From Lachnospiraceae bacterium (GTDB lineage: Bacteria > Bacillota > Clostridia > Lachnospirales > Lachnospiraceae), in contig JAFUUM010000443.1 in the NCBI GenBank assembly GCA_017477805.1, forward strand, positions 1 to 11,613: a DNA stretch of 11,613 nt. The letters are read 5' to 3'. The notes under the pieces are model-generated. The model was not told the origin of the DNA and made no database searches. It was given only the letters and a program-made list of their open reading frames with translations. This document shows, piece by piece, positions 6,598-11,613 of the stretch (position 1 is the first letter of the stretch; the number at the start of each line of letters is the position of its first letter). The position numbers and the translations under genes are program-made.

Positions 6598-6846
6598 AGG
6601 ATGGATTCTCCCCCGCTTAGACACAGTTATCCGGAAATTCCCTTTCCCCACAACTGATCAAAATTTCCGGTTTGTGACTAAGCAAATGCATTCTCACTCC
6701 TTAAAGCACATCCTGGCTTTCAGTTCACGAAAATGCAACGGGTTCACTGTGCTTAAAACGTTCATTGAGCTACCGCTTAAGCACAACTCCCACTTTTCGC
6801 CCTGTTCGAGGGTTCAAAAACTGTGGCTAAGGTCGGCCAGCTACAG
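6588..6846. repeat. series of four related stem-loops, about 75-85 bp apart
   Basis: A short motif occurs in alternating orientation: TGTGCCTAAAA (6588), GCTTAGACACA (6615), TGTGACTAAGC (6673), CTTAAAGCACA (6700), TGTGCTTAA (6748), GCTTAAGCACA (6775) and TGTGGCTAAGG (6822), followed by AGCTACAG (6839). Neighbours pair into four hairpins: 6588-6625, 6673-6710, 6748-6785 (perfect 9-bp stem) and 6821-6846 (8 pairs counting one G-U on the plus-strand RNA). Same-orientation copies are about 75-85 bp apart, and on the minus strand the first two gaps between hairpins share TGAACCC. This looks like a diverged tandem array of a stem-loop unit. It fills most of the gap between the ProX and lipase genes. 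No protein gene is firmly supported here. Function is unknown; it may be a structured leader RNA, a non-coding RNA array or a repetitive element. Confidence 0.6.
6615..6683. repeat. long imperfect inverted repeat
   Basis: The left arm (6615-6639) and right arm (6662-6683) pair in three blocks: GCTTAG with CTAAGC, CACA with TGTG, and CCGGAAATT with AATTTCCGG. They are separated by one mismatch and a small unequal internal loop, giving 19 pairs around a 22-base loop. This pairing competes with the neighbouring hairpins of the array, so alternative folds are possible. Confidence 0.7.
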
Positions 6847-6856
6847 CGTTTTAGGC

Positions 6857-6877
6857 AAAAAATGCCGTTTTCGGGCA
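6857..6877 (-). terminator. intrinsic terminator after the ProX gene
   Basis: On the minus strand TGCCCG, loop AAAA, CGGCA and then six T residues form a five-pair stem with one bulged C and a clean T-tract. It lies about 70 bp beyond the ProX stop codon and would end the GNAT-kinase-MBL-ProX transcript. Confidence 0.55.
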
Positions 6878-6903
6878 AGGATCCAAGCCCTCGGACCAGC
6901 TAA

Positions 6904-6946
6904 GCCCCGGGCAAAAGGCCCGGACCGGCATCAACGGCCCGGCCGT
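6904..6946. other. two GC-rich hairpins just after the ProX stop
   Basis: ACGGCCCGGCCGT (6934-6946) is a near-perfect palindrome, and CCGGGC, loop AAAAG, GCCCGG (6907-6923) is a perfect 6-bp hairpin. Neither is followed by a T-tract on the minus strand, so they are not classical terminators. They may stabilise the 3' end of the mRNA or help the terminator that follows. Confidence 0.45.
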
Positions 6947-6948
6947 CT

Positions 6949-7494
6949 TTAATCCTCTCCCACCAGGTGGACGGTCTTATAATCATGTCCCACCGCAGGC
7001 AGGAATTTTGTGATCACATCATCCGTACGCAGTTTCAGACTGGATGTGTTGACACAGGGATGGCATCCGAGATACTCATTCTTCAGCACATCCTCGTCGA
7101 TCAGAAGCTGCACGGCGTGATCCTTATCGTTCATCAACCCCATGATGCTGACGGAACCCGGCTCGATGTCCAGGTACTTCAGCATGTCTTCCGGCTCCGC
7201 AAAGGAAAGCCTTGCGGAATTGATCTGTGCCGATAACTCCTTTGTTTTAAACTTCTTATCGCCGGGCATCATCAGCAGATAAAATGCAGTTTTCTGCCGG
7301 TTGCAGAGAAAGAGGTTTTTGCAGATGACGACGCCCAGGATGCCATCCACCTGGTTGCAGGCTTCCATGGTATCCGTCCGCTCGTGATCCGTTCGTTTAT
7401 ATTCCATTTCCAAAGAATCCAGGAGGTCGTAGGTCCGCACCTCTCGCGGCAGGCGGCCCTCCATATTCTCCGGTCTTCCGTCTAACAGCTCCAT
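6949..7494 (-). CDS. stand-alone prolyl-tRNA synthetase-associated (ProX/YbaK) deacylase
   Basis: This 181-residue protein belongs to the YbaK/ProX family, a free-standing relative of the bacterial prolyl-tRNA synthetase editing domain. Members hydrolyse mischarged Ala-tRNA(Pro) or related aminoacyl-tRNAs in the cytoplasm. Family landmarks are TMEACNQVDG (42-51), ICKNLFLCNRQKTAFYLLMM (57-76), INSARLSFAEPEDM (91-104), SIMGLMNDKDH (116-126) and LGCHPCVNTSSLKL (142-155). Length is normal for the family. The start at 7494 has GGAGG ten bases upstream. The coding region overlaps the end of the MBL hydrolase gene by 13 bases, which indicates translational coupling. It is the last gene before a terminator. 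Confidence 0.88.
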   Translation of the reverse strand: MELLDGRPENMEGRLPREVRTYDLLDSLEMEYKRTDHERTDTMEACNQVDGILGVVICKNLFLCNRQKTAFYLLMMPGDKKFKTKELSAQINSARLSFAEPEDMLKYLDIEPGSVSIMGLMNDKDHAVQLLIDEDVLKNEYLGCHPCVNTSSLKLRTDDVITKFLPAVGHDYKTVHLVGED

Positions 7495-8300
7495 CTATAT
7501 CCAACCTCCATCTGTTCCACCATATCGCCCAGTTCCTCTTTCAGGATCCCATAGGCTCTGTCTTTGGTACAATGACCGGTGCAGATGAACTCGATCCCGG
7601 TCTCTTTGATCTTGGCTGCCAGGGATCTGATCTCCGCCTCCGATTTGTTGAACAGATGAAATCCGCCGATGAGGCCGTATACCTTCTTATCGGGGAATGT
7701 AGCTTTGATCTCATTGATGATATTGGCTGCACCGCCGTGGGAGCAGGAGTTTAAGATCACCAGTCCCTTGTCCGTATCAAGGACAAGACTCTGCTCGTGG
7801 GCAAAATCGTCCGGCCGCCAGTTCCACTTTTGTTTCCGGAACATCATCTCCCGCTTTCCGATGCTCTCCAGCCCGGGGGTTTTATGGGGGATCAGCCATA
7901 CCCCTTCCATGACCTGATAATCCCCGGTTACTTTCTCGATCCTGTCGGCATACTTTGCCAGCATCTTCCGGGGAATACCGATGTACTTCCGGAAAAAGGA
8001 TATCTTTTTATAACAGTCCGCTGCGGTGTCTTCTCTGATGTAGAGTTTTGCTTTCTCATTGTGTTCAAAAAAGGCCGGAAATCCGTTTGCGTGATCGTAG
8101 TGGGCGTGGCTTAAGGCCGCAACATCAATGTCTGCCACTTCCACCCCAAGCTTTTTCATATTCTCAAGGAATAAATTTGAAGATCCGGCATCCAGAAGGA
8201 TCTGCTTCCCCGCGTACCGGATCAGCACGCAAAGGCCCCATTCTCCCTGAACCCCTTCGATCGATTTGTTATCTACAATGACTGTGATCTCTGTTTTCAT
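7482..8300 (-). CDS. MBL-fold metallo-hydrolase, COG1237-like
   Basis: This 272-residue metallo-beta-lactamase-fold hydrolase carries the metal-binding motif HAHYDH (residues 65-70), then NSCSHGG (His188), IGGFH (His215) and CTGHC (His243). The pattern fits the COG1237 group, which contains proteins annotated as dihydropterin-ribofuranosyl-aminobenzene phosphate synthase-like. The real substrate in this organism is unknown, and the function should be read as a metal-dependent hydrolase. It starts 18 bp after the kinase-like gene. There is no recognisable ribosome binding site before the ATG; instead TATACT lies where a -10 box would place transcription start on the ATG itself. It overlaps the ProX gene by 13 bp. 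Confidence 0.84.
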   Translation of the reverse strand: MKTEITVIVDNKSIEGVQGEWGLCVLIRYAGKQILLDAGSSNLFLENMKKLGVEVADIDVAALSHAHYDHANGFPAFFEHNEKAKLYIREDTAADCYKKISFFRKYIGIPRKMLAKYADRIEKVTGDYQVMEGVWLIPHKTPGLESIGKREMMFRKQKWNWRPDDFAHEQSLVLDTDKGLVILNSCSHGGAANIINEIKATFPDKKVYGLIGGFHLFNKSEAEIRSLAAKIKETGIEFICTGHCTKDRAYGILKEELGDMVEQMEVGYRWSC

Positions 8301-8318
8301 AATGCAAGTATAAACGAT

Positions 8319-8921
8319 TTAAACCCCGAAACGGTACTCTTTTTCGTCCTTTTCGTTGGCAACAAGGCCAAATTCTTTGATGACAAGATCCGCTACCTGA
8401 TCCGGGGTCAGATTTGTGTTATCGATCTTCAAATGATGGGTAAACCAGGTCTCGCCCTCGTTGGAATTGAGCCTGTGGCGCTCCGCATCCCGCAGCAGGT
8501 TTGCCCTGCTCCATTCAAGGTCCTTCTTGGAGGCCTTTCTCTCCATCCGGTAGGGCGTCTCGTTTCGTACGATCCGTGTCTCAAGATCCGCGCTGAGTTC
8601 TACAAAGTAAAACTCCCCGCCGGCCTTTGTAAACAGATCATGGAGCCCCGTCAGGTAATCCCGCTCCTCCTGCATCTCAAAGGCGCAGACGTAAGTAAAC
8701 ACAAGATCAACATCATGCTTTACCGCAAGATCAAACGCCATCCCGCGAAAGGCCTCGTTGAATTCTCTCTGGGCCGGGGTATCGAACCCAAAGATCTTGT
8801 CGGAGATCTCGATGCTGTCATGATTCATCATCATGTTATATTTCAGTTTATCTCGAAGGCTCTCAGCCACCACCATTTTTCCCACGGCCTGAGGGCCGCA
8901 TACGACGATCAAGTTTGCCAT
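8319..8921 (-). CDS. P-loop kinase-like ATPase
   Basis: This 200-residue protein starts MANLIVVCGPQAVGKM, a Walker A P-loop at residues 9-16 with Met where most P-loops have Ser or Thr. I recall P-loop proteins with a GPQAVGKMT-type loop, often annotated as AAA ATPase or shikimate-kinase-like; here the following Thr is also replaced by Val. The rest (FYFVELSADLETRIVRN near residue 110, then an Arg-rich helix) matches the lid and phosphate-binding region of small-molecule kinases. The phosphate acceptor cannot be named. GAGGTG five bases before the ATG supports the start. It follows the GNAT stop by 31 bp and precedes the MBL gene by 18 bp. Confidence 0.72.
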   Translation of the reverse strand: MANLIVVCGPQAVGKMVVAESLRDKLKYNMMMNHDSIEISDKIFGFDTPAQREFNEAFRGMAFDLAVKHDVDLVFTYVCAFEMQEERDYLTGLHDLFTKAGGEFYFVELSADLETRIVRNETPYRMERKASKKDLEWSRANLLRDAERHRLNSNEGETWFTHHLKIDNTNLTPDQVADLVIKEFGLVANEKDEKEYRFGV

Positions 8922-8952
8922 AATGTCACCTCGCTCAAATTTCCCGTAAAGC

Positions 8953-9501
8953 TTATCTCTCGCTTCTTAAGATGGAATGATAGACCATGTTGCAGATCCC
9001 CTGATTGTTCTTTCCGGAAGCCCGAAGGATCCCTTCCTGTTTCATTCCTGCTTTGTCCATAACCCTTCCGGATTTGGGATTGTTCTCATCATGGGCAGCT
9101 GCGATCCGGTTCATCCCCGCCTTATCAAAAAGATAGTCCTCAACCGCTTTCAGAGCTTCCGGCATGATCCCTTGTCCCCAGTACTTTCTGCTCATGCAGT
9201 ATCCGATCTCGGCGGCATCAATGGCCTCATGGAGATGAACTACGGAGATGTTGCCGATAACGGATCCTGTCTCCTTTAATTCCATGGCCCAATTGAAATA
9301 CCCGCCGTCCTCATACTTTGTAACCCAGTCGTCGATCAGGGTTTTTGTTACCTCCGCATTGGGGTGAGTGGGCCAGGTCAAAAACTTCGTTACTTCGGAA
9401 TCGGATGCCCAGTTATCGTACATATCCTGATAATCCTCCGGTACGAACCGTCTCAGGATGAGTCTCTCCGTCTCAATTGTATCTGTTCCGATCTTATTCA
9501 T
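8953..9501 (-). CDS. GNAT-family N-acetyltransferase, RimJ/RimL-like
   Basis: This 182-residue acetyltransferase has the RimJ/RimL-type opening IETERLILRRF (9-19), substrate-region strands around residues 70-88, and the acetyl-CoA motif A EIGYCMSRKYWGQGIMPEAL (98-117). The NPKSGRVMDKAGM element (141-153) is typical of the family's C-terminal motif. It transfers an acetyl group to an unknown acceptor, which could be a protein N-terminus, a small molecule or an antibiotic. The start at 9501 has a near-perfect AAGGAGGAG. A near-consensus promoter, a leader of about 95 nt, a small upstream open frame and a terminator hairpin lie directly before it, so expression is probably controlled by attenuation. 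It heads the GNAT-kinase-MBL-ProX group. Confidence 0.86.
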   Translation of the reverse strand: MNKIGTDTIETERLILRRFVPEDYQDMYDNWASDSEVTKFLTWPTHPNAEVTKTLIDDWVTKYEDGGYFNWAMELKETGSVIGNISVVHLHEAIDAAEIGYCMSRKYWGQGIMPEALKAVEDYLFDKAGMNRIAAAHDENNPKSGRVMDKAGMKQEGILRASGKNNQGICNMVYHSILRSER

Positions 9502-9577
9502 ATTCTTCTCCTCCTTTATGCGAGTACAAAAAAGACCTTACCAAACGATTGCTTGATAAGGTCTTTTGAGTTTTCAT
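9494..9577 (-). CDS. possible 27-residue leader peptide
   Basis: A short frame (MKTQKTLSSNRLVR onward, 27 codons plus TAA) starts at 9577, about 19 nt after the predicted transcription start, with AAAGGG close upstream. It runs straight through the terminator hairpin and the GNAT ribosome binding site and stops just inside the GNAT gene. A ribosome translating it would open the terminator. It has no recognisable family and could be chance. Confidence 0.3.
   Translation of the reverse strand: MKTQKTLSSNRLVRSFLYSHKGGEEYE
9528..9567 (-). terminator. strong intrinsic terminator in the GNAT leader
   Basis: AAAAGACCTTA and TAAGGTCTTTT form a perfect 11-bp stem, extendable by about five inner pairs with wobbles, followed on the minus strand by an uninterrupted T run (9528-9533). 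It ends only about 25 bp before the GNAT start. It can end FUSC-operon transcripts, and it must also be passed by transcripts from the promoter at 9603-9631. Confidence 0.85.
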
Positions 9578-9578
9578 G

Positions 9579-9601
9579 GTCCCTTTCGAGTTATTAGGGA
9601 C
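9579..9601. repeat. 6-bp inverted repeat over the predicted transcription start
   Basis: GTCCCT and AGGGAC flank an 11-base spacer. The repeat spans roughly positions -5 to +18 relative to the transcription start expected from the promoter at 9603-9631, a typical position for a repressor operator. If the start lies a few bases earlier, it would instead form a 5' hairpin. Confidence 0.35.
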
Positions 9602-9602
9602 A

Positions 9603-9631
9603 AATATACTCGCCGCCCTCTATGCTGTCAA
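9603..9631 (-). promoter_or_regulatory. near-consensus sigma-A promoter for the GNAT operon
   Basis: On the minus strand TTGACA (9626-9631), exactly 17 bases, then TATATT (9603-9608) match the vegetative promoter consensus at 11 of 12 positions. The -35 box lies inside the last codons of the FUSC-like gene. Expected transcription start is near 9596, giving a leader of about 95 nt before the GNAT ATG. Confidence 0.72.
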
Positions 9632-10141
9632 CGATTTTTCGCTTTTCCTTTGGAGCAGATCCAGATTCAGAACAAGACCGACAAAAATACCGATCAGGGT
9701 ATCCAGAGACCTGTTGAGAACAAACAGATAGGGGTTCTCATCCATCAGGTGATTCACAACGATACTCAAAAACACGACGCAGGAAAAATAGGAGGCCTTC
9801 TTCTGATCGATGACCACCGTGGTGTAAATGATGGGGATCAGCACAAGAGAGATGATGGCATAGTGAAGAAAGCTGTCCCCAATCTCCGGGATGTGGAGCT
9901 TTACAAGGATATAGATCAGTCCATAAGCTGCACCGATAAAGGTCCCGATGGTGCGCTGGAGAGCATTTCCCACCGTGTTCTCCGACTTATTCTGGATGCA
10001 CCACAAAACCGCCAGGGCAGAGTAAAAGGGGGTTCCCTGCTTTCCCCTCAAAAAATAGATTGCAAAGCAGATCAGAACCCCCAGCGCCGATTTGATGATC
10101 CGCATCCCGATGTGCGGAAATTGTAATCTACCGTCTTTCAT
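9620..10141 (-). CDS. FUSC / aromatic acid exporter-like membrane protein
   Basis: This 173-residue protein has about six hydrophobic segments (near residues 15-32, 38-50, 66-82, 91-111, 117-131 and 146-163), with MRIIKSALGVLICFAIYFLR at the start and QNKSENTVGNALQRTIGTFI before the third segment. This matches the short N-terminal membrane half of the FUSC/aromatic acid exporter family (DUF939-like). A role in efflux of aromatic or other organic acids is a family-level guess. The start ATG lies three bases after the kinase-like stop. AGAGG abuts the ATG and is badly spaced, so translation may depend on coupling. It is the last gene of the ABC-permease operon. Confidence 0.75.
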   Translation of the reverse strand: MKDGRLQFPHIGMRIIKSALGVLICFAIYFLRGKQGTPFYSALAVLWCIQNKSENTVGNALQRTIGTFIGAAYGLIYILVKLHIPEIGDSFLHYAIISLVLIPIIYTTVVIDQKKASYFSCVVFLSIVVNHLMDENPYLFVLNRSLDTLIGIFVGLVLNLDLLQRKSEKSLTA

Positions 10142-10144
10142 CCT

Positions 10145-10738
10145 CTATCCAAAAACGCTCCTTGCTATACCGCATAATAATTTCGCCGTCTCATCGGCCC
10201 CAAATCTGCCGGAGTCGATACAGAGATCCCGGTTATCAAAAACCTCGGCCATACCCTTACAGTACTTTCTTCTGTAGGCATCTCTTGCCTTGTCCACATC
10301 CTGGATCATCTTCCTTGCCGTCTTTTCATCCATCCCCAAAATGGATGTACAGTTTTCCACCCGCTTCTCCTCCGGTGCATAAACATAAACATTCAGCACC
10401 CTCTCCATATCCCGAAGGCAGTAATCCGAACACCTTCCGACAATGATACAGGACTCTTTGGAAGCAAGATCGCGGATGATGTTGGCCTGGATCTGAAATA
10501 ACTCTTCCTGCATGCTCACGGGCCCCATGCCCAGGGGATATCTTTTTTCCGCCCAAAAGCCGCCGGCCCGCTCTTCTTCCTTACTGATCTCGGAGACCGC
10601 AAGTCCCATACGCCTTGCCGTGTGCTCCACAATATCCCGATCATAAAATTCTATGCCAAGCTCCTCCGACATTTTCTGGGCGATGGTCCGTCCAAGCGCC
10701 CCGAACTGTCTGGAAATGGTGATCACATATTTATCCAT
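10145..10738 (-). CDS. cytidylate kinase-like family protein
   Basis: This 197-residue protein opens with VITISRQFGALGRTIAQKM (5-23), a P-loop of the cytidylate kinase-like family, followed by GIEFYDRDIVEHTARRMG (28-45). Later landmarks are CIIVGRCSDYCLR (97-109) and RDLCIDSGRFG (170-180). The family binds ATP and resembles CMP kinase, but whether members phosphorylate CMP is not established. The chosen ATG at 10738 has AGGAG about ten bases upstream and overlaps the end of the ABC permease gene by eight bases. A longer frame starting at 10855 would merely read through the permease end and is rejected. Confidence 0.82.
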   Translation of the reverse strand: MDKYVITISRQFGALGRTIAQKMSEELGIEFYDRDIVEHTARRMGLAVSEISKEEERAGGFWAEKRYPLGMGPVSMQEELFQIQANIIRDLASKESCIIVGRCSDYCLRDMERVLNVYVYAPEEKRVENCTSILGMDEKTARKMIQDVDKARDAYRRKYCKGMAEVFDNRDLCIDSGRFGADETAKLLCGIARSVFG

Positions 10739-11537
10739 CGCACTCTGCTCCTGCTGCCCTTTTTTCCAATACCACCGCCTGACGTCTTCCGCCGGGTACG
10801 GCTCTCCTGTTCTGCATGCTCCTGACCACCATGGAGATGGAAAAATTGATAACAAAATAGATCAGTGCCGCCGTTCCAAAAAGAACAAATACATCGGATA
10901 CGTTGCTGGCATTTGTTCCGTTATACCGGTTCGCCGCAGACAGGATCTGCTTGGTCCGCGCCATGAGCTCGATCACCGCCACATTGGCAAGGAAAGAACT
11001 GTCCTTGATGGTGGTGATCACCTGGCTGAGCAGGGTGGGAATGATGGCCCGGAATGCTTGAGGAAGCACGATGTACCACATGATCCGGACCATGCCAAAA
11101 CCCTGAGACTGCCCGGCCTCGATCTGGCCGTGGGCCACGGAGTTTAATCCCCCTCTGACGATCTCCGCGATAACACTGGAGGTATAAAGGATCAAAGCCA
11201 CCGCCGCCTTGAACAGCAGCTTATTGTTCACCGACGAAAGTCCAAACATCGCCCGATTAACAAAGCCCGGGGTGGGACAAAAAACAACGCAGATAAAGAT
11301 CCAGAACAACAGGGGCGTATTCCGAAACAGTTCGATGTACACTACCGACAGCATATGAAAGATCCTGGTCTTCCCCGTGGTGCAGTAATTTCTCAAAAGC
11401 GCCAGTACGGAGCCAAACAGGATGCTAAGGACCACCGCCACCACCGAAATGATCAGCGTAAACAGCACGCCCTGAAAGATGAAGTTTAGGATTGCCGGAT
11501 TTTTCAGCATGGAAAGGCTGTTTCCAAAAGTACTCAT
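10731..11537 (-). CDS. polar amino-acid ABC transporter permease (HisM/GlnP type)
   Basis: This 268-residue membrane permease has hydrophobic segments near residues 18-48, 62-86, 108-125, 165-190 and 212-236. ELFRNTPLLFWIF (69-81) is characteristic of amino-acid permeases of the HisM/GlnP type, and the cytoplasmic EAA loop is EAGQSQGFGMVRIMWYIVLP (140-159), where the ATPase docks. It would import a polar amino acid with a partner permease, an ATPase and a solute-binding protein encoded outside the window. The start at 11537 has AAGGAGG six bases upstream, one base after the previous gene's TGA. The longer start at 11564 is rejected because it lies inside the preceding gene. Confidence 0.88.
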   Translation of the reverse strand: MSTFGNSLSMLKNPAILNFIFQGVLFTLIISVVAVVLSILFGSVLALLRNYCTTGKTRIFHMLSVVYIELFRNTPLLFWIFICVVFCPTPGFVNRAMFGLSSVNNKLLFKAAVALILYTSSVIAEIVRGGLNSVAHGQIEAGQSQGFGMVRIMWYIVLPQAFRAIIPTLLSQVITTIKDSSFLANVAVIELMARTKQILSAANRYNGTNASNVSDVFVLFGTAALIYFVINFSISMVVRSMQNRRAVPGGRRQAVVLEKRAAGAECDG

Positions 11538-11538
11538 G

Positions 11539-11613
11539 TCATGCCTCCTTCGGGGTATCCGCATGGAACACCCTCTGCTCCCGCTTCTTCAGCGAAGTCT
11601 CCCACATGGATGC
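11539..11613 (-). CDS. C-terminal tail of an upstream protein, probably a second ABC permease
   Basis: The last 24 codons of a gene entering from the right edge end in TGA at 11541-11539. The tail includes SMWETSLKKREQRVF and is charged, like the cytoplasmic end of amino-acid ABC permeases, which commonly occur in pairs. Only one base separates its stop from the next permease start. Identity rests mainly on context. Confidence 0.5.
   Translation of the reverse strand, partial: ASMWETSLKKREQRVFHADTPKEA

Noticed and set aside
6800..6832. tRNA-like T-arm (GTTCGAGGGTTC)
   Set aside because: No matching acceptor, D or anticodon arms on either strand.
6588..6846. CRISPR array
   Set aside because: Repeats are short, diverged and alternate in orientation, spacers share sequence, and no cas gene is present.
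6488..6952. Plus-strand open frame of 154 residues with LARLCF/LAPLLF repeats
   Set aside because: It is a by-product of the 18-bp repeats, has no ribosome binding site, no family resemblance after the repeats, and opposes all neighbouring genes.
8433..9062. Plus-strand open frame of 209 residues
   Set aside because: Antisense to the well-supported kinase-like and GNAT genes; no motif and no ribosome binding site.
10739..10855. Long N-terminal extension of the cytidylate kinase-like protein
   Set aside because: It reads through the end of the ABC permease gene, while the ATG at 10738 has a ribosome binding site and matches the family start.

Overview
The window looks like chromosomal DNA of a Bacillota anaerobe, most likely Lachnospiraceae-like. 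This is inferred from strong AGGAGG-type ribosome binding sites, roughly half G+C composition, densely packed co-directional genes, and family types common there (stand-alone ProX/YbaK deacylase, AlkZ-related protein, COG1237-type MBL hydrolase, cytidylate kinase-like protein). Every convincing gene is on the minus strand, so transcription runs from high to low coordinates. I see no phage, IS element, tRNA, rRNA or true CRISPR array.

Right block (11613 to 9620): the C-terminal tail of a protein, probably an amino-acid ABC permease, then a complete polar amino-acid ABC permease, a cytidylate kinase-like protein and a FUSC/aromatic-acid-exporter-like membrane protein. Starts and stops touch or overlap, so this is one operon.

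Middle block (9631 to 6949): a near-consensus sigma-A promoter (TTGACA, 17 bp, TATATT) lies at the end of the FUSC-like gene. It drives a leader of about 95 nt holding a small open frame and a strong intrinsic terminator placed before the next gene. The genes are a RimJ/RimL-like GNAT acetyltransferase, a P-loop kinase-like ATPase, an MBL-fold hydrolase and a stand-alone prolyl-tRNA editing (ProX) protein. The layout suggests transcription attenuation.

Intergenic region (6948 to 6472, about 480 bp): this is the most structured part. From the ProX side it has GC-rich hairpins, a probable terminator, a series of four related stem-loops spaced about 75-85 bp apart (6588-6846), a five-unit 18-bp tandem repeat (6508-6597), and a palindrome carrying a -10-like box. 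A second 18-bp tandem repeat (6418-6476) lies inside the first codons of the next gene.

Left block (6471 to 591): a secreted or membrane-tethered class 3 lipase, an orphan PTS EIIC permease, a Gfo/Idh/MocA-like oxidoreductase lacking the usual catalytic lysine, a putative esterase, a tandem-GNAT acetyltransferase broken by a one-base frameshift, and a small alpha/beta hydrolase. A terminator overlaps the last codons. Spacing suggests one operon, possibly for uptake and processing of an esterified sugar or glycoside (inference). Beyond it, an AlkZ-related gene runs off the left edge, preceded by a perfect 7-bp inverted repeat.
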